NCBI GenBank assembly: GCA_019694555.1
Contig: JAIBBS010000083.1
Span: 1 to 34,252, forward strand
Direction of reading: 5' to 3'
Source: Nannocystaceae bacterium
GTDB lineage: Bacteria; Myxococcota_A; Polyangia; Nannocystales; Nannocystaceae
Length of the DNA stretch: 34,252 nucleotides
The notes under the pieces are model-generated. The model did not search any database. It was not told the DNA's origin and was given only the letters and a program-made list of their open reading frames with translations. This document shows positions 18,979-27,151 of the stretch, one piece after another (within the stretch, counting starts at the first letter, position 1; the number at the start of each line of letters is the position of its first letter). Position numbers and translations under genes: made by a program.

Positions 18979-19014
18979 CCGAGCCACCGCGACCGCGTGC
19001 GTGAAAAAATCCCC

Positions 19015-19020
19015 TACCAT
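19015..19020 (+). promoter_or_regulatory. -10-like box for a GTG leaderless start
   Basis: TACCAT ends 7 nt before the GTG at 19028, the spacing expected when the transcript starts at the first base of the start codon. No Shine-Dalgarno is present. Confidence 0.5.
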
Positions 19021-19027
19021 CGCTCGC

Positions 19028-20407
19028 GTGCGCAACCCGGGGCACCGCAGCAGGCGACACCTGGCCGTCGCGCTCGCGCTGGCGTGCGTGGCCGCGCCGC
19101 GCGGGGGTGCGGCCGGTGAGACCGAGGCCCAGCGGCTGCACCGTCGCGGCGTGCAGTGCATGGACGTGATCGAACGCAGCGACTGCGCGATCGAACACTT
19201 CGAGGCGCTGCTGCAGACCCGCACCGAGCAGCGCGAGCTGGTCAACGACGCGATGCTGCGGCTGGTGCGGTTGCATCGCGCCGCGCCGCAGGACGAGGCG
19301 CTCGCGCCGGTGCTGCGCCACTTCTGGGACGCCGGTCGCAGCCGCGGCGCCCGCGGACAGCTGCCGTGGTCGATGCGCTTCGTGCCGCCGGACTTCGACG
19401 TGGTCTATGCCGTCGAGATCCAGCGCGTCGGCGACGCGGGCCTGTGGCAGCGCCTGGGCCCGCAGCTGCGCGAGGCGCTGTTCGTGTGCGATCCGGCGCG
19501 ACGCCGCGATCTCGAGGACGAGCGCCGCTTCGCCCGCGCCGAGCGCAAGGCCGCGGCGACCGGGCGCGACTACAAGGTGATCCTGTACGAGGATCTCGAT
19601 CGCGAGCGCGCGCGCGAGGCCCAGCGCGAGGCCGCGCGGAGCCGCGGACGCCCGCGTCAGCCCACACCGATCGCGTTCGAGTCGGTGTGCGAGGTCGCGA
19701 TGGTGCTGGGCTTCGACGACGTCGCGCAGTGGCGCCGCCTCGCCGGCGCGATGCCCCACGGCGACTTCGCGCGATCGATCGCGCTGGCCGAGATCGACGG
19801 ACTCGAGGCGCGACTGCGCAGCGCGGTGGAGCAGGCCAAGCTGCTCGAGATCGGGCCCGACCACTGGGGCGTGCCGGGCTTGCAGTACGAGGGCCAGGAC
19901 GTCGAGCTCGCGCGGCTCGACGACGGCGAGCTGCTGATCGCGCCGGCGGCACTGATCGACACGATGATCGCCGCGCGCACGAGCACCAAGCGCACCATGA
20001 GCCGCACGCTCTCGGGCCTGGTCGATCGCGTGCCGCAGGGCACCGCGTTCTTCGCCGTGCTCGGCGAGCAGGCGGTGTTCGATCTGGGCCTGGGCGCGCT
20101 GCGCCCGGGCGCGCGCTCGGTGCTCGCGGCGCTGCTGCCCCGACCCAAGGGCATGCAGATCGCGGGGCTGCTGGGCGATGACGTCGGACTGTTCACGCGC
20201 GTGCCGACCGACAACCCGGTCAAGGCGCGGATGCTGGTCGCGCTCGCGCGACAGCTGATCGACGGCGCCAGCGACGAGGGCGACGACGACGATCCCGGCG
20301 CGCGCCTGCTCGCGGGGCTCGACGTCGCGCAGACCAAGGATCGACGCGCACTGCTCGCGAGCTATGTGCTCTCGGGCGCTCAGCTGGAGTCGTTGGTGTG
20401 GGATTGA
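19028..20407 (+). CDS. Exported protein of unknown function
   Basis: A 459-residue protein that I do not recognise. The N-terminus (VRNPGHRSRRHLAVALALACVAAPRGGAAG) is a signal peptide with a strong basic n-region, so it is probably periplasmic or secreted. The next part (ETEAQRLHRRGVQCMDVIERSDCAIEHFEALL) looks like a TPR-type helix pair. The middle is highly charged and helical, and the C-terminal third (GTAFFAVLGEQAVFDLGLGAL, then MQIAGLLGDDVGLFTRVPTDNPVKARMLVALARQL) has strand-helix alternation. The GTG start is chosen for the signal peptide and the TACCAT box 7 nt upstream; the frame is open to 18701 in antisense to the DUF2461 gene, which is not plausible coding. It stands alone between a divergent gene and the 20561 operon. 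Confidence 0.72.
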   Translation: MRNPGHRSRRHLAVALALACVAAPRGGAAGETEAQRLHRRGVQCMDVIERSDCAIEHFEALLQTRTEQRELVNDAMLRLVRLHRAAPQDEALAPVLRHFWDAGRSRGARGQLPWSMRFVPPDFDVVYAVEIQRVGDAGLWQRLGPQLREALFVCDPARRRDLEDERRFARAERKAAATGRDYKVILYEDLDRERAREAQREAARSRGRPRQPTPIAFESVCEVAMVLGFDDVAQWRRLAGAMPHGDFARSIALAEIDGLEARLRSAVEQAKLLEIGPDHWGVPGLQYEGQDVELARLDDGELLIAPAALIDTMIAARTSTKRTMSRTLSGLVDRVPQGTAFFAVLGEQAVFDLGLGALRPGARSVLAALLPRPKGMQIAGLLGDDVGLFTRVPTDNPVKARMLVALARQLIDGASDEGDDDDPGARLLAGLDVAQTKDRRALLASYVLSGAQLESLVWD

Positions 20408-20543
20408 CCGACCTGCGCGTCGTCACCGCGCGGCGCTGCGGCCCATCCCGTAGTCCCGGCCACGAAGCGAGCGGGTGACGGCCATCCGATCGACGTCGTG
20501 CCTGGGGGAAATGCACGAACACGCTGGAATCGGCGCGACGCGG

Positions 20544-20549
20544 TACGGT
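20544..20549 (+). promoter_or_regulatory. -10-like box for the 20561 operon
   Basis: TACGGT ends 11 nt before the ATG at 20561, the same hexamer and spacing as at mvaS. Confidence 0.4.
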
Positions 20550-20560
20550 CGTAGCCGCCG

Positions 20561-21169
20561 ATGCGGATTCGACTCCCCGCGCTGCTGGGCGCCCTGTGCA
20601 TCACCACGGCCTTCGCGGCCCTGCCCCAACCCGCCCAGGCCGCGAAGAAGCGGCCGCGCACCAGCCGTCGCATCGGACTCGGCGGTGGCCTGGGCGATCC
20701 CACCGGTCCCTCGCTCAAGTGGTTCCTCGCACCGCAGCACGCGCTGCAGTTCGACTTCGGTTGGGCGCCGATGCACCACGGCAACGGCATCATCCACGCG
20801 AACTACCTCTTCCACTTCCCGACCTTCGTGTCCAACAGCGTGATGGACTTCGGCCTGTACCTCGGCGTCGGCCTGGGCATGGCGTTCTGGGCCGGCTACG
20901 GCTACTACGGCTACCATCACTACGGGTACTACGGGCAGTACTACGACGGGCGCGGTTGCTACGATCCGCCGGGGCCCGATCCAGTCGACTGCCGCTACTA
21001 CGCGCACCACGGCGGCGCGGCGATGATCCTGCGCGCGCCGGTGGGCCTGTTCTTCCATTGGATGAAGGTGCCGCTCGACACCGTGGTGGAAGGTGGCTGG
21101 GCGCCGTACGTGATCTACCCGGACCTCGCGCACGGTGACTTCAGCGTCAAGCTCCGGTACTACTTCTAG
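20561..21169 (+). CDS. Small outer-membrane protein with Gly/Tyr/His-rich loop
   Basis: A 202-residue exported protein. The signal peptide (MRIRLPALLGALCITTAFA to AQA, cleavage near residue 27) leads into short amphipathic strands (RIGLGGGLGDP, ALQFDFGWAPM, FGLYLGVGLGMAFWAG, AMILRAPVGLFFHW, FSVKLRYYF). The chain ends in an aromatic residue, as is usual for outer-membrane beta-barrels inserted by the Bam machinery. Residues about 112-129 form a loop of Gly, Tyr and His (GYGYYGYHHYGYYG) flanked by two Cys, which is unusual and may be surface exposed. It is followed after 18 nt by the VWA lipoprotein gene, so the two probably form an operon. Confidence 0.7.
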   Translation: MRIRLPALLGALCITTAFAALPQPAQAAKKRPRTSRRIGLGGGLGDPTGPSLKWFLAPQHALQFDFGWAPMHHGNGIIHANYLFHFPTFVSNSVMDFGLYLGVGLGMAFWAGYGYYGYHHYGYYGQYYDGRGCYDPPGPDPVDCRYYAHHGGAAMILRAPVGLFFHWMKVPLDTVVEGGWAPYVIYPDLAHGDFSVKLRYYF

Positions 21170-21187
21170 CCCCGAGGTCCAGCGCAC

Positions 21188-22390
21188 GTGATCACTCGAC
21201 TGCTTCGTTCGTGTTCGCTCGCAGTGGCGACGCTGCTGCTGCCGGTGTTCGGTTGCGCAGGCAACCTCGACGTCACCCGCATCAACTCCGACCAGGCCAA
21301 GCCCAACAACGTGTGGGTCTTCTTCACGGTCGAGAAGAACGGCGATCCGGTCGCGGGTCTGACCGCGGACGACTTCGAGATCTACGAGGACGACTCGCTG
21401 GTGTCGAAGTACGAGAGCCAGCAGGTGATCCAGAACCCCGAGGTCGCCGCGGTGATGTACACGCTGCTGCTGCTCGACATGAGCGGCAGCGTGACCGAGT
21501 CGGGCCAGGCCGATCTGCTGGCCGACGCGGCCACGGTCTTCAGCGAGCGCGTGGGCAAGACCCAGAAGGTCGGCGTCTACGCCTTCGACGGCGCCGAGAA
21601 GCTGCACTCGGTCACGCCGTTCACCGAGGCCCAGGGCTCGGTCGAGGGCGGCATCGAGGGCCTGCGCGGCTACAAGCCCAAGGACCCCTCGACCAACCTC
21701 AACGGCGCGATCCCGCTGGCGCTCGAGGAGCTCGACGAGGCGCTGTCCAAGGACAAGCGCCCGCTCAAGTTCGGCACCCTGGTCGTGTTCACCGACGGCA
21801 CCGACCGCGCCGGCCGCGTCGCGCGCGAGGACATGCTCGAGACGCTGGGCCGCGAGGAGTACGGCCACTTCGAGGTCTACGCCATCGGCGTGGGCGCCGA
21901 GCTCGAGGAGAAGCAGCTGGGCGAGATCGGGCGCGACGGCACCGAGCTCGCCAGCGACCCCGGCAAGGTCCGCGAGGCGTTCGAGAAGGTCGCGGCCAAG
22001 ATCGAAGCCCACACCAAGCGCTTCTACCTGCTGTCGTACTGCACGCCCGCGCGCAAGGGCAGCCACGACGTCCGCATCGAGGCGCACACGCGCGACGAGA
22101 AGGGCCGCAAGAACGGCAGCGGCGCGCTCGACTACACCTTCGACGCGACCGACTTCGGCCCGCCGCCGCAGTGCGATCCCAACCGCGCGCCGAAGTTCAG
22201 CCTCGAGCGCGTCGATTCTCCGGCCGAGCAACAGGCCAAGGGCAAGAGCACGAGCAAGCGCAGCCGCAGCAGCGCGCGCGGACCGGGCTCGGCCTCGGGT
22301 TCGGCGAAGGTGCGCGCGGCCGGTTCGGCCAGCGCCGGCGGACGCAGCAGCAAGCCCAGCAAGTCGGGCCCGCGCGCGCCCGGCGGTTGA
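21188..22390 (+). CDS. VWA-domain lipoprotein
   Basis: A 400-residue lipoprotein with a von Willebrand factor A domain. The signal ends in FGC (C23). After a short strand-rich region (NVWVFFTVEKNGDPVAGLTADDFEIYED, Ig-like as in VWFA-related Acidobacteria/Myxobacteria proteins), the VWA domain (about 86-280) carries the metal-ion adhesion site: DMSGS (97-101), T169 in DPSTNLNG and D203 in FTDGTD. It probably binds protein ligands through a divalent metal at the cell envelope. The last 70 residues are a low-complexity Ser/Lys/Arg/Gly tail. The start is GTG with GAGG (21174-21177) 10 nt upstream. Likely co-transcribed with the outer-membrane protein gene before it. Confidence 0.87.
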   Translation: MITRLLRSCSLAVATLLLPVFGCAGNLDVTRINSDQAKPNNVWVFFTVEKNGDPVAGLTADDFEIYEDDSLVSKYESQQVIQNPEVAAVMYTLLLLDMSGSVTESGQADLLADAATVFSERVGKTQKVGVYAFDGAEKLHSVTPFTEAQGSVEGGIEGLRGYKPKDPSTNLNGAIPLALEELDEALSKDKRPLKFGTLVVFTDGTDRAGRVAREDMLETLGREEYGHFEVYAIGVGAELEEKQLGEIGRDGTELASDPGKVREAFEKVAAKIEAHTKRFYLLSYCTPARKGSHDVRIEAHTRDEKGRKNGSGALDYTFDATDFGPPPQCDPNRAPKFSLERVDSPAEQQAKGKSTSKRSRSSARGPGSASGSAKVRAAGSASAGGRSSKPSKSGPRAPGG

Positions 22391-22425
22391 GCGGCGATCG
22401 GGCCGACGTCGGGCCGATCAGCCGC
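22391..22425. terminator. Bidirectional hairpin between convergent genes
   Basis: GCGGC-GATCGG pairs with CCGATC-a-GCCGC (one bulged base), and the loop itself holds the palindrome CCGACGTCGG. The structure fills the 27-nt gap and includes the stop codon of the minus-strand gene. Confidence 0.55.
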
Positions 22426-23311
22426 CCATGCAGCAGATCCGTGCGGTGTCCGACGACGAGCCGCTCGCGGGGCAACCGGTGTCGAGCAGGTCGATCGGGG
22501 CCACGCGCACCGAGCCGAAGCCCTGCTGCTCGATGCAGTTGTCGCCGCCGCCGACCATGCCGAACGGCTGGCCGCTGCAGTCGGCGCTGGCGAAGACCTC
22601 GAAGCCCAGCCGGCCGCAGAACATGTCGGCGTTGCACGGGTCGCAGTCGTTGCACTCCACGCCGACCGCGGCGGCGGCGATCTCGGTGAAGCCCTCGGGA
22701 CAGCCGAGATCGCCGGTCATGCAAGGGCCCATGAAGCCCTCGGGGACCGTGGCGCAGGCATCCTCTTGCACCGCGGAGCGGCACAGCGACACCGGCACCG
22801 CGTCGGGGCCCGGCAGCGGCGTCGCTGCGGCGTCGCACTCGCGCGCGCTGACGTGGGTCTGCAGATCGATCGCGGCCGGCATCTGCGGCGTGGCCGCGCA
22901 CTCGGGCAGCTCGCCGAGCATCGTGAGCGTGTCGCAGTCCGGACCCGTGGAGTAGGTCGTCGCGCAGGTCGCCGCCTCGCACGCGCAGGCGCAGCTCGGA
23001 TCCTCGGGCACGGTGCCGAGGAAGCGGACCTCGGCCGCGGTGCCCTCGGGGCACACCGGCGGGGGTGCACCCGCACCGCCGACGGCGACCCAGAACCAGC
23101 CGTCGTACGCGAGCGGCACCTGCGACAGTGTCACGCCGTCGACGCAGCCGGCACCGGTCGAGCCGGAGTCGGAAGCAGAACCAGAACCAGAGCCAGAGCC
23201 GGTCCCGCTGTCGTCGAGTCCACCCACGACCATCGGCGCGTTCTCGAAACATCCCGCGAGCACGACCGACGACAGGGCCAAGCCCACCAGCGCTGCGATG
23301 CGACGGATCAC
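22418..23311 (-). CDS. Cys-rich lipoprotein with Ser/Gly linker
   Basis: A 297-residue predicted lipoprotein that I cannot assign. The signal MIRRIAALVGLALSSVVLAGC gives a good LAGC lipobox (C21). A short Ser/Gly/Asp linker (about 33-53) leads into a large domain with over 20 Cys, including CACACEAATC, CNDCDPCNADMFC and the ending ICCMGG, probably all disulfide-bonded outside the cytoplasm. The start is the GTG at 23311; a strong promoter (TCGACA, 18 bp, TATGAT) ends 8 nt before it, and GGAGG is too close to the codon to act as a normal Shine-Dalgarno. It is convergent with the VWA gene and divergent from the gene at 23426. Confidence 0.82.
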   Translation of the reverse strand: MIRRIAALVGLALSSVVLAGCFENAPMVVGGLDDSGTGSGSGSGSASDSGSTGAGCVDGVTLSQVPLAYDGWFWVAVGGAGAPPPVCPEGTAAEVRFLGTVPEDPSCACACEAATCATTYSTGPDCDTLTMLGELPECAATPQMPAAIDLQTHVSARECDAAATPLPGPDAVPVSLCRSAVQEDACATVPEGFMGPCMTGDLGCPEGFTEIAAAAVGVECNDCDPCNADMFCGRLGFEVFASADCSGQPFGMVGGGDNCIEQQGFGSVRVAPIDLLDTGCPASGSSSDTARICCMGG

Positions 23312-23319
23312 AGCCTCCG

Positions 23320-23349
23320 ATCATACGGGCACCACCTCGCGGTTGTCGA
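23320..23349 (-). promoter_or_regulatory. Strong sigma70-type promoter, leaderless
   Basis: On the minus strand TCGACA (23344-23349, 5 of 6 to consensus), an 18-bp spacer and TATGAT (23320-23325, 5 of 6) form the best promoter in the window. It ends 8 nt before the GTG, so the mRNA should begin at or within a base or two of the start codon. Confidence 0.65.
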
Positions 23350-23425
23350 ATGCACGTCACGGTGCGGCCGGTCGTCGCGCGCGGCAGGATTGCGTCGGCC
23401 GCGACCTCCGTGCGACCGTGATCGC

Positions 23426-24904
23426 ATGCACATGACGTGGTCGTCCCGATTCCCGCTCGTGGCGTTGCTCGCCGTGACCACCGCCACCGCGTGCGGCAAG
23501 GACAGCGGCAGCGACGGTGGCGACGACTCCAGCAGCGGCAGCACGGGCACCACCGCGAGCACCACCGACAGCAGCGCGAGCACGACGGTCAGCACCAGCG
23601 CGACGACCGCGACCACCGCCACCACCGCGACCACTGCGACCGACAGCGGCACCGCCGACAGCTCCAGCTCCGCCGAGGGCAGCTCGTCGACCACCGACGC
23701 GCCGCCGGCGTGTGGCGACGGCAACCTCGACGACGGTGAGATCTGCGACGACGGCAACGACATCGAGGGCGACGGCTGCAACAACGACTGCGTCGAGTCG
23801 GGCTCGACGCAGTGGTCGGCGCTGTGGGATGGACCCGTGGGCGGCGTGGACTGGTTCGACGGCGCGTCCTTCACCGCGCAGGGCGACGTGCTCGTGACCG
23901 GTGGCGTCGAGATCGTCGCCGACGCCTGGGACCTGGTGGTCGTGCGCTACGACGGCGCCGGCACGCTCGTGTGGGACACCAGCATCGACGGCCCCGACCC
24001 CGACAACGCCGAGTCCGGCAACGACACCGGCCGCCGCGTCGCCGAGCTCGGCGACGGCACGCTGCGCGTGGCCGGCTCGCAGGACTCCGGCGGCAACCGC
24101 CGACCGTATCTCGGCGCGCTGTCGAGCGACGGCGACGAGAGCTGGGCCCAGCTCGGCGGCGGCGAGCCCGGCCGTGCCACCGCCTTGGCGCTCGCGGGCG
24201 ACGGCACCGCCTACGTCGGCATCAGCGGCACCGTCGGCGGCCGCATCCTCGCGTGGTCGGGCGACGGCGCGCCGCAGTGGTCCGCGACGATCCCCGGCAA
24301 CGACGTCGCGTGCATGGTCGCGTGCGCCCGCCCGCGTGCGCTGCTGCTGACCGACGACGGCCTGTTCGCCGGCGGCACGCGCACGCCGCTCGCCGGTGAT
24401 CCCGACGCCTTCCTCGCGCTGTACGACGACGCCGGCAACGAACAGTGGATCGTCGACGTCGCGGCCGCACCGACCAACCAGGAGATCATCGAGCTCGCGT
24501 TGCTGGGCGACGGCTCGGTGCTCGCGCTCGTCGCGATCGACGGCTACCAGGATCACGAGCTGCGGACCTTCGACGCCGAGGGCAACGAGGTCGGCGCCAC
24601 CGTGGACCTCGAGCTCGGCGACGACACCTTCGCGGTCAGCATGGTGCTCGTGCCCGGCGACGCGGTCGTGATCGGCGGCTACATCATCCCGAGCCCCGGC
24701 ACGAACGAGGCGTGGATCGGTCGCTACGATCTCGACGGCACCGAGCGGTGGAAGCACAGCCTGCCCGGCGAAGCCCCGACCACGAGCACGTACTTCAGCC
24801 ACCTCGCGTTCGACGGCACCGCGCGGGTGGCCGCCGCGGGCGCGGTCTTCGATCCGATGAACCAGTCCGTGGCCGACGCGTGGGTGCTCGTGTTCGCACC
24901 GTGA
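23426..24904 (+). CDS. Lipoprotein with DUF4215 Cys repeat and beta-propeller-like domain
   Basis: A 492-residue lipoprotein. The signal MHMTWSSRFPLVALLAVTTATAC is followed by a Ser/Thr/Ala/Asp linker (24-94). Next comes one DUF4215-type myxobacterial disulfide repeat, CGDGNLDDGEICDDGN plus GDGCNNDC (C96-C122). The remaining 365 residues hold blade-like repeats of about 50 residues with strands such as DVLVTGGVEIVADAWDLVVV, TAYVGISGTVGGRILAWSG and DAVVIGGYIIPSPG, typical of PQQ/SBBP-type beta-propellers. It probably sits on the outer surface as an adhesion or recognition protein, which is inference. ATGs at 23426 and 23432 are both possible. It begins 115 nt from the divergent lipoprotein gene. 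Confidence 0.82.
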   Translation: MHMTWSSRFPLVALLAVTTATACGKDSGSDGGDDSSSGSTGTTASTTDSSASTTVSTSATTATTATTATTATDSGTADSSSSAEGSSSTTDAPPACGDGNLDDGEICDDGNDIEGDGCNNDCVESGSTQWSALWDGPVGGVDWFDGASFTAQGDVLVTGGVEIVADAWDLVVVRYDGAGTLVWDTSIDGPDPDNAESGNDTGRRVAELGDGTLRVAGSQDSGGNRRPYLGALSSDGDESWAQLGGGEPGRATALALAGDGTAYVGISGTVGGRILAWSGDGAPQWSATIPGNDVACMVACARPRALLLTDDGLFAGGTRTPLAGDPDAFLALYDDAGNEQWIVDVAAAPTNQEIIELALLGDGSVLALVAIDGYQDHELRTFDAEGNEVGATVDLELGDDTFAVSMVLVPGDAVVIGGYIIPSPGTNEAWIGRYDLDGTERWKHSLPGEAPTTSTYFSHLAFDGTARVAAAGAVFDPMNQSVADAWVLVFAP

Positions 24905-25011
24905 GCGAGCCTCGCGGCCCGTGCTTTGCGTTGGGTTTGCAGGTTTTGTGGGCCGACCAAGTGGATCCCCGGTTGCGACGCCAGGGTTGACCCGGTAGCC
25001 CATCGGCCATC

Positions 25012-25953
25012 ATGGCTGGCCTGCGCCTCGACCTCCTCGTGTTCGGCACCGCATCCGCGCTGGCGCTCGGCCTGGCCTGCGCGACCGACGGGCCCTCGGG
25101 CTCGGGCGGCAGCTCGGGCGGCAGCGGCATGGACTCCGCGGGCAGCGAGGGTCACGGCGCGGACGCGGGCACGTCCCACGGCGGTGCCGACAGCACCGGC
25201 GGCACGGGCGATCGCTACCACCCGCTGGACTACGCGCAGGCGAGCGTGCACGGCCCCGCGATGAAGCTGCACGAGGAGGACTGCCGCGGCTGCCACGGCG
25301 ACGATCTGCTCGGTGGCAGCAGCGAGGTCGACTGCGACAGCTGCCACGAGCCCGACTGGCGCACCGACTGCGTGTTCTGCCACGGCGGCGAGAAGGACGG
25401 CACCGGCGCGCCGCCGCGCGACATCGACGGCACCACCGACACCTCGATGCTGAGCTTCATCGCGCACAGCCGGCACGTCTCGCAGTACCAGCACGCGCCG
25501 TACGACTGCACGCAGTGCCACGTCAAGCCGCTCGACGTGCTCAGCTCCGGCCACGTCTTCGACGACACCGACGCGCGCGCCGAGGTCGACTTCAGCGCCG
25601 GCATCAGCAGCGCGGGCACGTGGGATGGCAACGCGTGCGCCAACCTGTGGTGCCACGGCAACGGCCAGACCGCGAACGGCAGCTACGCCCACACCGATCC
25701 CGAGCCCAACTGCGGCGGGTGCCACCCCTACCCCGGCACGTCGAACACCGCGTTCAACACGATGTCGGGCCAGCACTCGCGACACATCAACGAGGGCATC
25801 AACTGCGCCGAGTGTCACGACCCGCTCGCGATCGAGAGTCACGTCGACGGCAAGCCCGACCTCGACATCACGGTCGCCGGCTTCAACGTCGACGAGGCCA
25901 GCCTGAGCTGCAGCGGGCTGTGCCACCTCAAGCCGCACAACGAGCAGTGGTGA
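25012..25953 (+). CDS. Multiheme c-type cytochrome of the CxxxxCH/CxxCH type
   Basis: A 313-residue exported cytochrome with six canonical CxxCH heme sites: CRGCH 91-95, CDSCH 108-112, CVFCH 120-124, CTQCH 166-170, CGGCH 234-238 and CAECH 265-269. It also has two non-canonical ones, CANLWCH (209-215, CX4CH) and CSGLCH (300-305, CX3CH). The CX4CH followed by CxxCH matches the CxxxxCH...CXXCH domain known from Geobacter cytochromes used in extracellular electron transfer. The signal ends near LAC (C23), but the lipobox is weak, so it is either a lipoprotein or secreted; a Gly/Ser linker (28-66) follows. Single-gene unit; no cytochrome maturation gene is nearby. Confidence 0.88.
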   Translation: MAGLRLDLLVFGTASALALGLACATDGPSGSGGSSGGSGMDSAGSEGHGADAGTSHGGADSTGGTGDRYHPLDYAQASVHGPAMKLHEEDCRGCHGDDLLGGSSEVDCDSCHEPDWRTDCVFCHGGEKDGTGAPPRDIDGTTDTSMLSFIAHSRHVSQYQHAPYDCTQCHVKPLDVLSSGHVFDDTDARAEVDFSAGISSAGTWDGNACANLWCHGNGQTANGSYAHTDPEPNCGGCHPYPGTSNTAFNTMSGQHSRHINEGINCAECHDPLAIESHVDGKPDLDITVAGFNVDEASLSCSGLCHLKPHNEQW

Positions 25954-25960
25954 GCCCGCT

Positions 25961-25981
25961 GCGGCGGCCCGTGGCCGCCGC
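25961..25981. terminator. Bidirectional hairpin between convergent genes
   Basis: GCGGCGGCC, a 3-nt loop and GGCCGCCGC form a perfect 9-bp stem in the 28-nt gap between the cytochrome gene and the small minus-strand gene. Confidence 0.65.
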
Positions 25982-26164
25982 TCAACGCCGCTTGCGTCGG
26001 CGCCCGGTCTCGCCGCTGGGGCGCGGCGCGCGGCCGTCGGCCCCAGGGGCGGCCGCGGCCCGCTCGGCGACGAGCTCTGCCAGCTGATCCGCGATGCGGC
26101 TGCGCGTCGCCGCGTTGCTGCCGAGATCACGCTCGAGGAGTTCGACCAGGTTCGCCAGGTGCAT
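25982..26164 (-). CDS. Small helical protein, 60 residues, with basic tail
   Basis: A short gene that I do not recognise. The product (MHLANLVELLERDLGSNAAT, then RSRIADQLAELVAERAAAAPG) has two amphipathic helices separated by a SNAATRSR turn and ends in a basic tail (GRAPRPSGETGRRRKRR). It looks like a small dimerising or nucleic-acid-binding protein, which is only a guess. Support for coding is the regular heptad-like Leu/Ala pattern, a convergent terminator hairpin next to its stop, and a TAGATC box 8 nt before the ATG. The frame is open far upstream, through the repeat region and the next gene in antisense frame, so a longer protein cannot be excluded. Confidence 0.5.
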   Translation of the reverse strand: MHLANLVELLERDLGSNAATRSRIADQLAELVAERAAAAPGADGRAPRPSGETGRRRKRR

Positions 26165-26247
26165 CGCGATCCGATCTACCCAAGCCGAGCGCACGCGATA
26201 AGGGCGTGGTTCGTTCAGGGGATCGACGGATCCATTGGGCTTTCTGC

Positions 26248-26365
26248 GATCGCGTCGATCGCGATCGTCGGAGATCGCGTCGATCCGATCTCTCGAGATC
26301 GCGTCGACGCGATGGAGATCGCGTCGATGCGATGGAGATCGCGTCGATGCGACGGAGATCGCGTC
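26248..26365. repeat. Tandem repeat with GATCGCGTC core
   Basis: Six copies of the core GATCGCGTC start at 26248, 26273, 26297, 26317, 26337 and 26357. The last three periods are exactly 20 bp (unit GAGATCGCGTCGATGCGATG); the first two are 25 and 24 bp and more diverged. The array lies between the stop of the 26364 gene, which falls in the last copy, and the start of the small gene at 26164. It holds the palindrome GCGATCGC and many GATC sites. Confidence 0.75.
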
Positions 26366-27149
26366 ACTGGCAGCCGCAGGCCTCGGTGTCGCCGGGGAAG
26401 TACATGCAGCCGGGCGAGAACTCGTAGCCGGCGTTCTGGCAGCTGGTCTGGCAGTCGTCGGTGTACCAGCTGCCACCCGAGCAGTAGCGCATGCTGGCGT
26501 CGCCGCTGCAGTAGACCGCGCCGTCGATGCACTCGGACGCAGTGCTGAGGCAGAAGCAGGTCGGCGAGCCGGAGTTGCCGGCGCCGCAGTGATCCGAACC
26601 GCCGGCGTAGCCCGCGTCGATGCAGATGCTGTCGCAGTCCGAGGCCAGCCACAGGCCCTCGTGGCACTCGCGGATGTTGTTGCCGTCGCACTGCACCTGG
26701 CCCTCATCGGCCTCGGGGCACGACTCCCACGCGTTGAGGCAGTAGCAGCCGTCGCGACCGTCGGGCAGCGTGTGGCAGCCGCGTGAACGGCTGGCGTAGC
26801 CACAGATGCCCTCGCAGTCCATGGTCCTGAGCTTGCCGTCGGACCCGCACTCGCGCAGCGTGTTGTCGCCGACGCACTGGGTCTCGGACGCTTCGCACAT
26901 GGTGCGGACGTCTTGGTCGTCGCCACCGGGCGCGCTCGGATCGCCGCCCGACGAGCTGTCACCGCTGCCGCTGCCAGCGTCCCCGGTGGTGCCCGCGGCG
27001 GCGGGTCCACCACAGACGTGCTCGACGCACAGCTGATCGCCGCCGCACTCGAGGTCGGTGTTGCACGGCAGGCCACGCGTGCCCTCGCCGCTGTAGAGGC
27101 AAGCAGGCGCCGCGAGCACGAGGAACGGGAGCAGGAGCGGGCGGAGCAT
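26364..27149 (-). CDS. Cys-rich exported protein, probable lipoprotein
   Basis: A 261-residue exported protein. The hydrophobic start MLRPLLLPFLVLAAPAC may be a lipoprotein signal (C17), although PAC is a weak lipobox. A short Cys motif (CNTDLECGGDQLCVEHVC), a Gly/Ser/Asp linker (about 50-78) and then repeated Cys modules follow: CEASETQCVGDNTLREC, CEGICGYASRSRGC, CDGNNIRECHEGLW, CSGDASMRYCSGGSW, ending GCMYFPGDTEACGCQ. Each module has the form C-x(n)-GDxxxRxC-G..W-x-C, so this looks like an internal repeat of about 50 residues. It begins 2 nt after the stop of the TPR gene with GAGGT as Shine-Dalgarno; the two are an operon. Confidence 0.8.
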   Translation of the reverse strand: MLRPLLLPFLVLAAPACLYSGEGTRGLPCNTDLECGGDQLCVEHVCGGPAAAGTTGDAGSGSGDSSSGGDPSAPGGDDQDVRTMCEASETQCVGDNTLRECGSDGKLRTMDCEGICGYASRSRGCHTLPDGRDGCYCLNAWESCPEADEGQVQCDGNNIRECHEGLWLASDCDSICIDAGYAGGSDHCGAGNSGSPTCFCLSTASECIDGAVYCSGDASMRYCSGGSWYTDDCQTSCQNAGYEFSPGCMYFPGDTEACGCQ

Positions 27150-27151
27150 GA

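Noticed and set aside
26248..26365. CRISPR array
   Set aside because: The copies are contiguous 20-bp units without unique spacers, and no cas gene is present.
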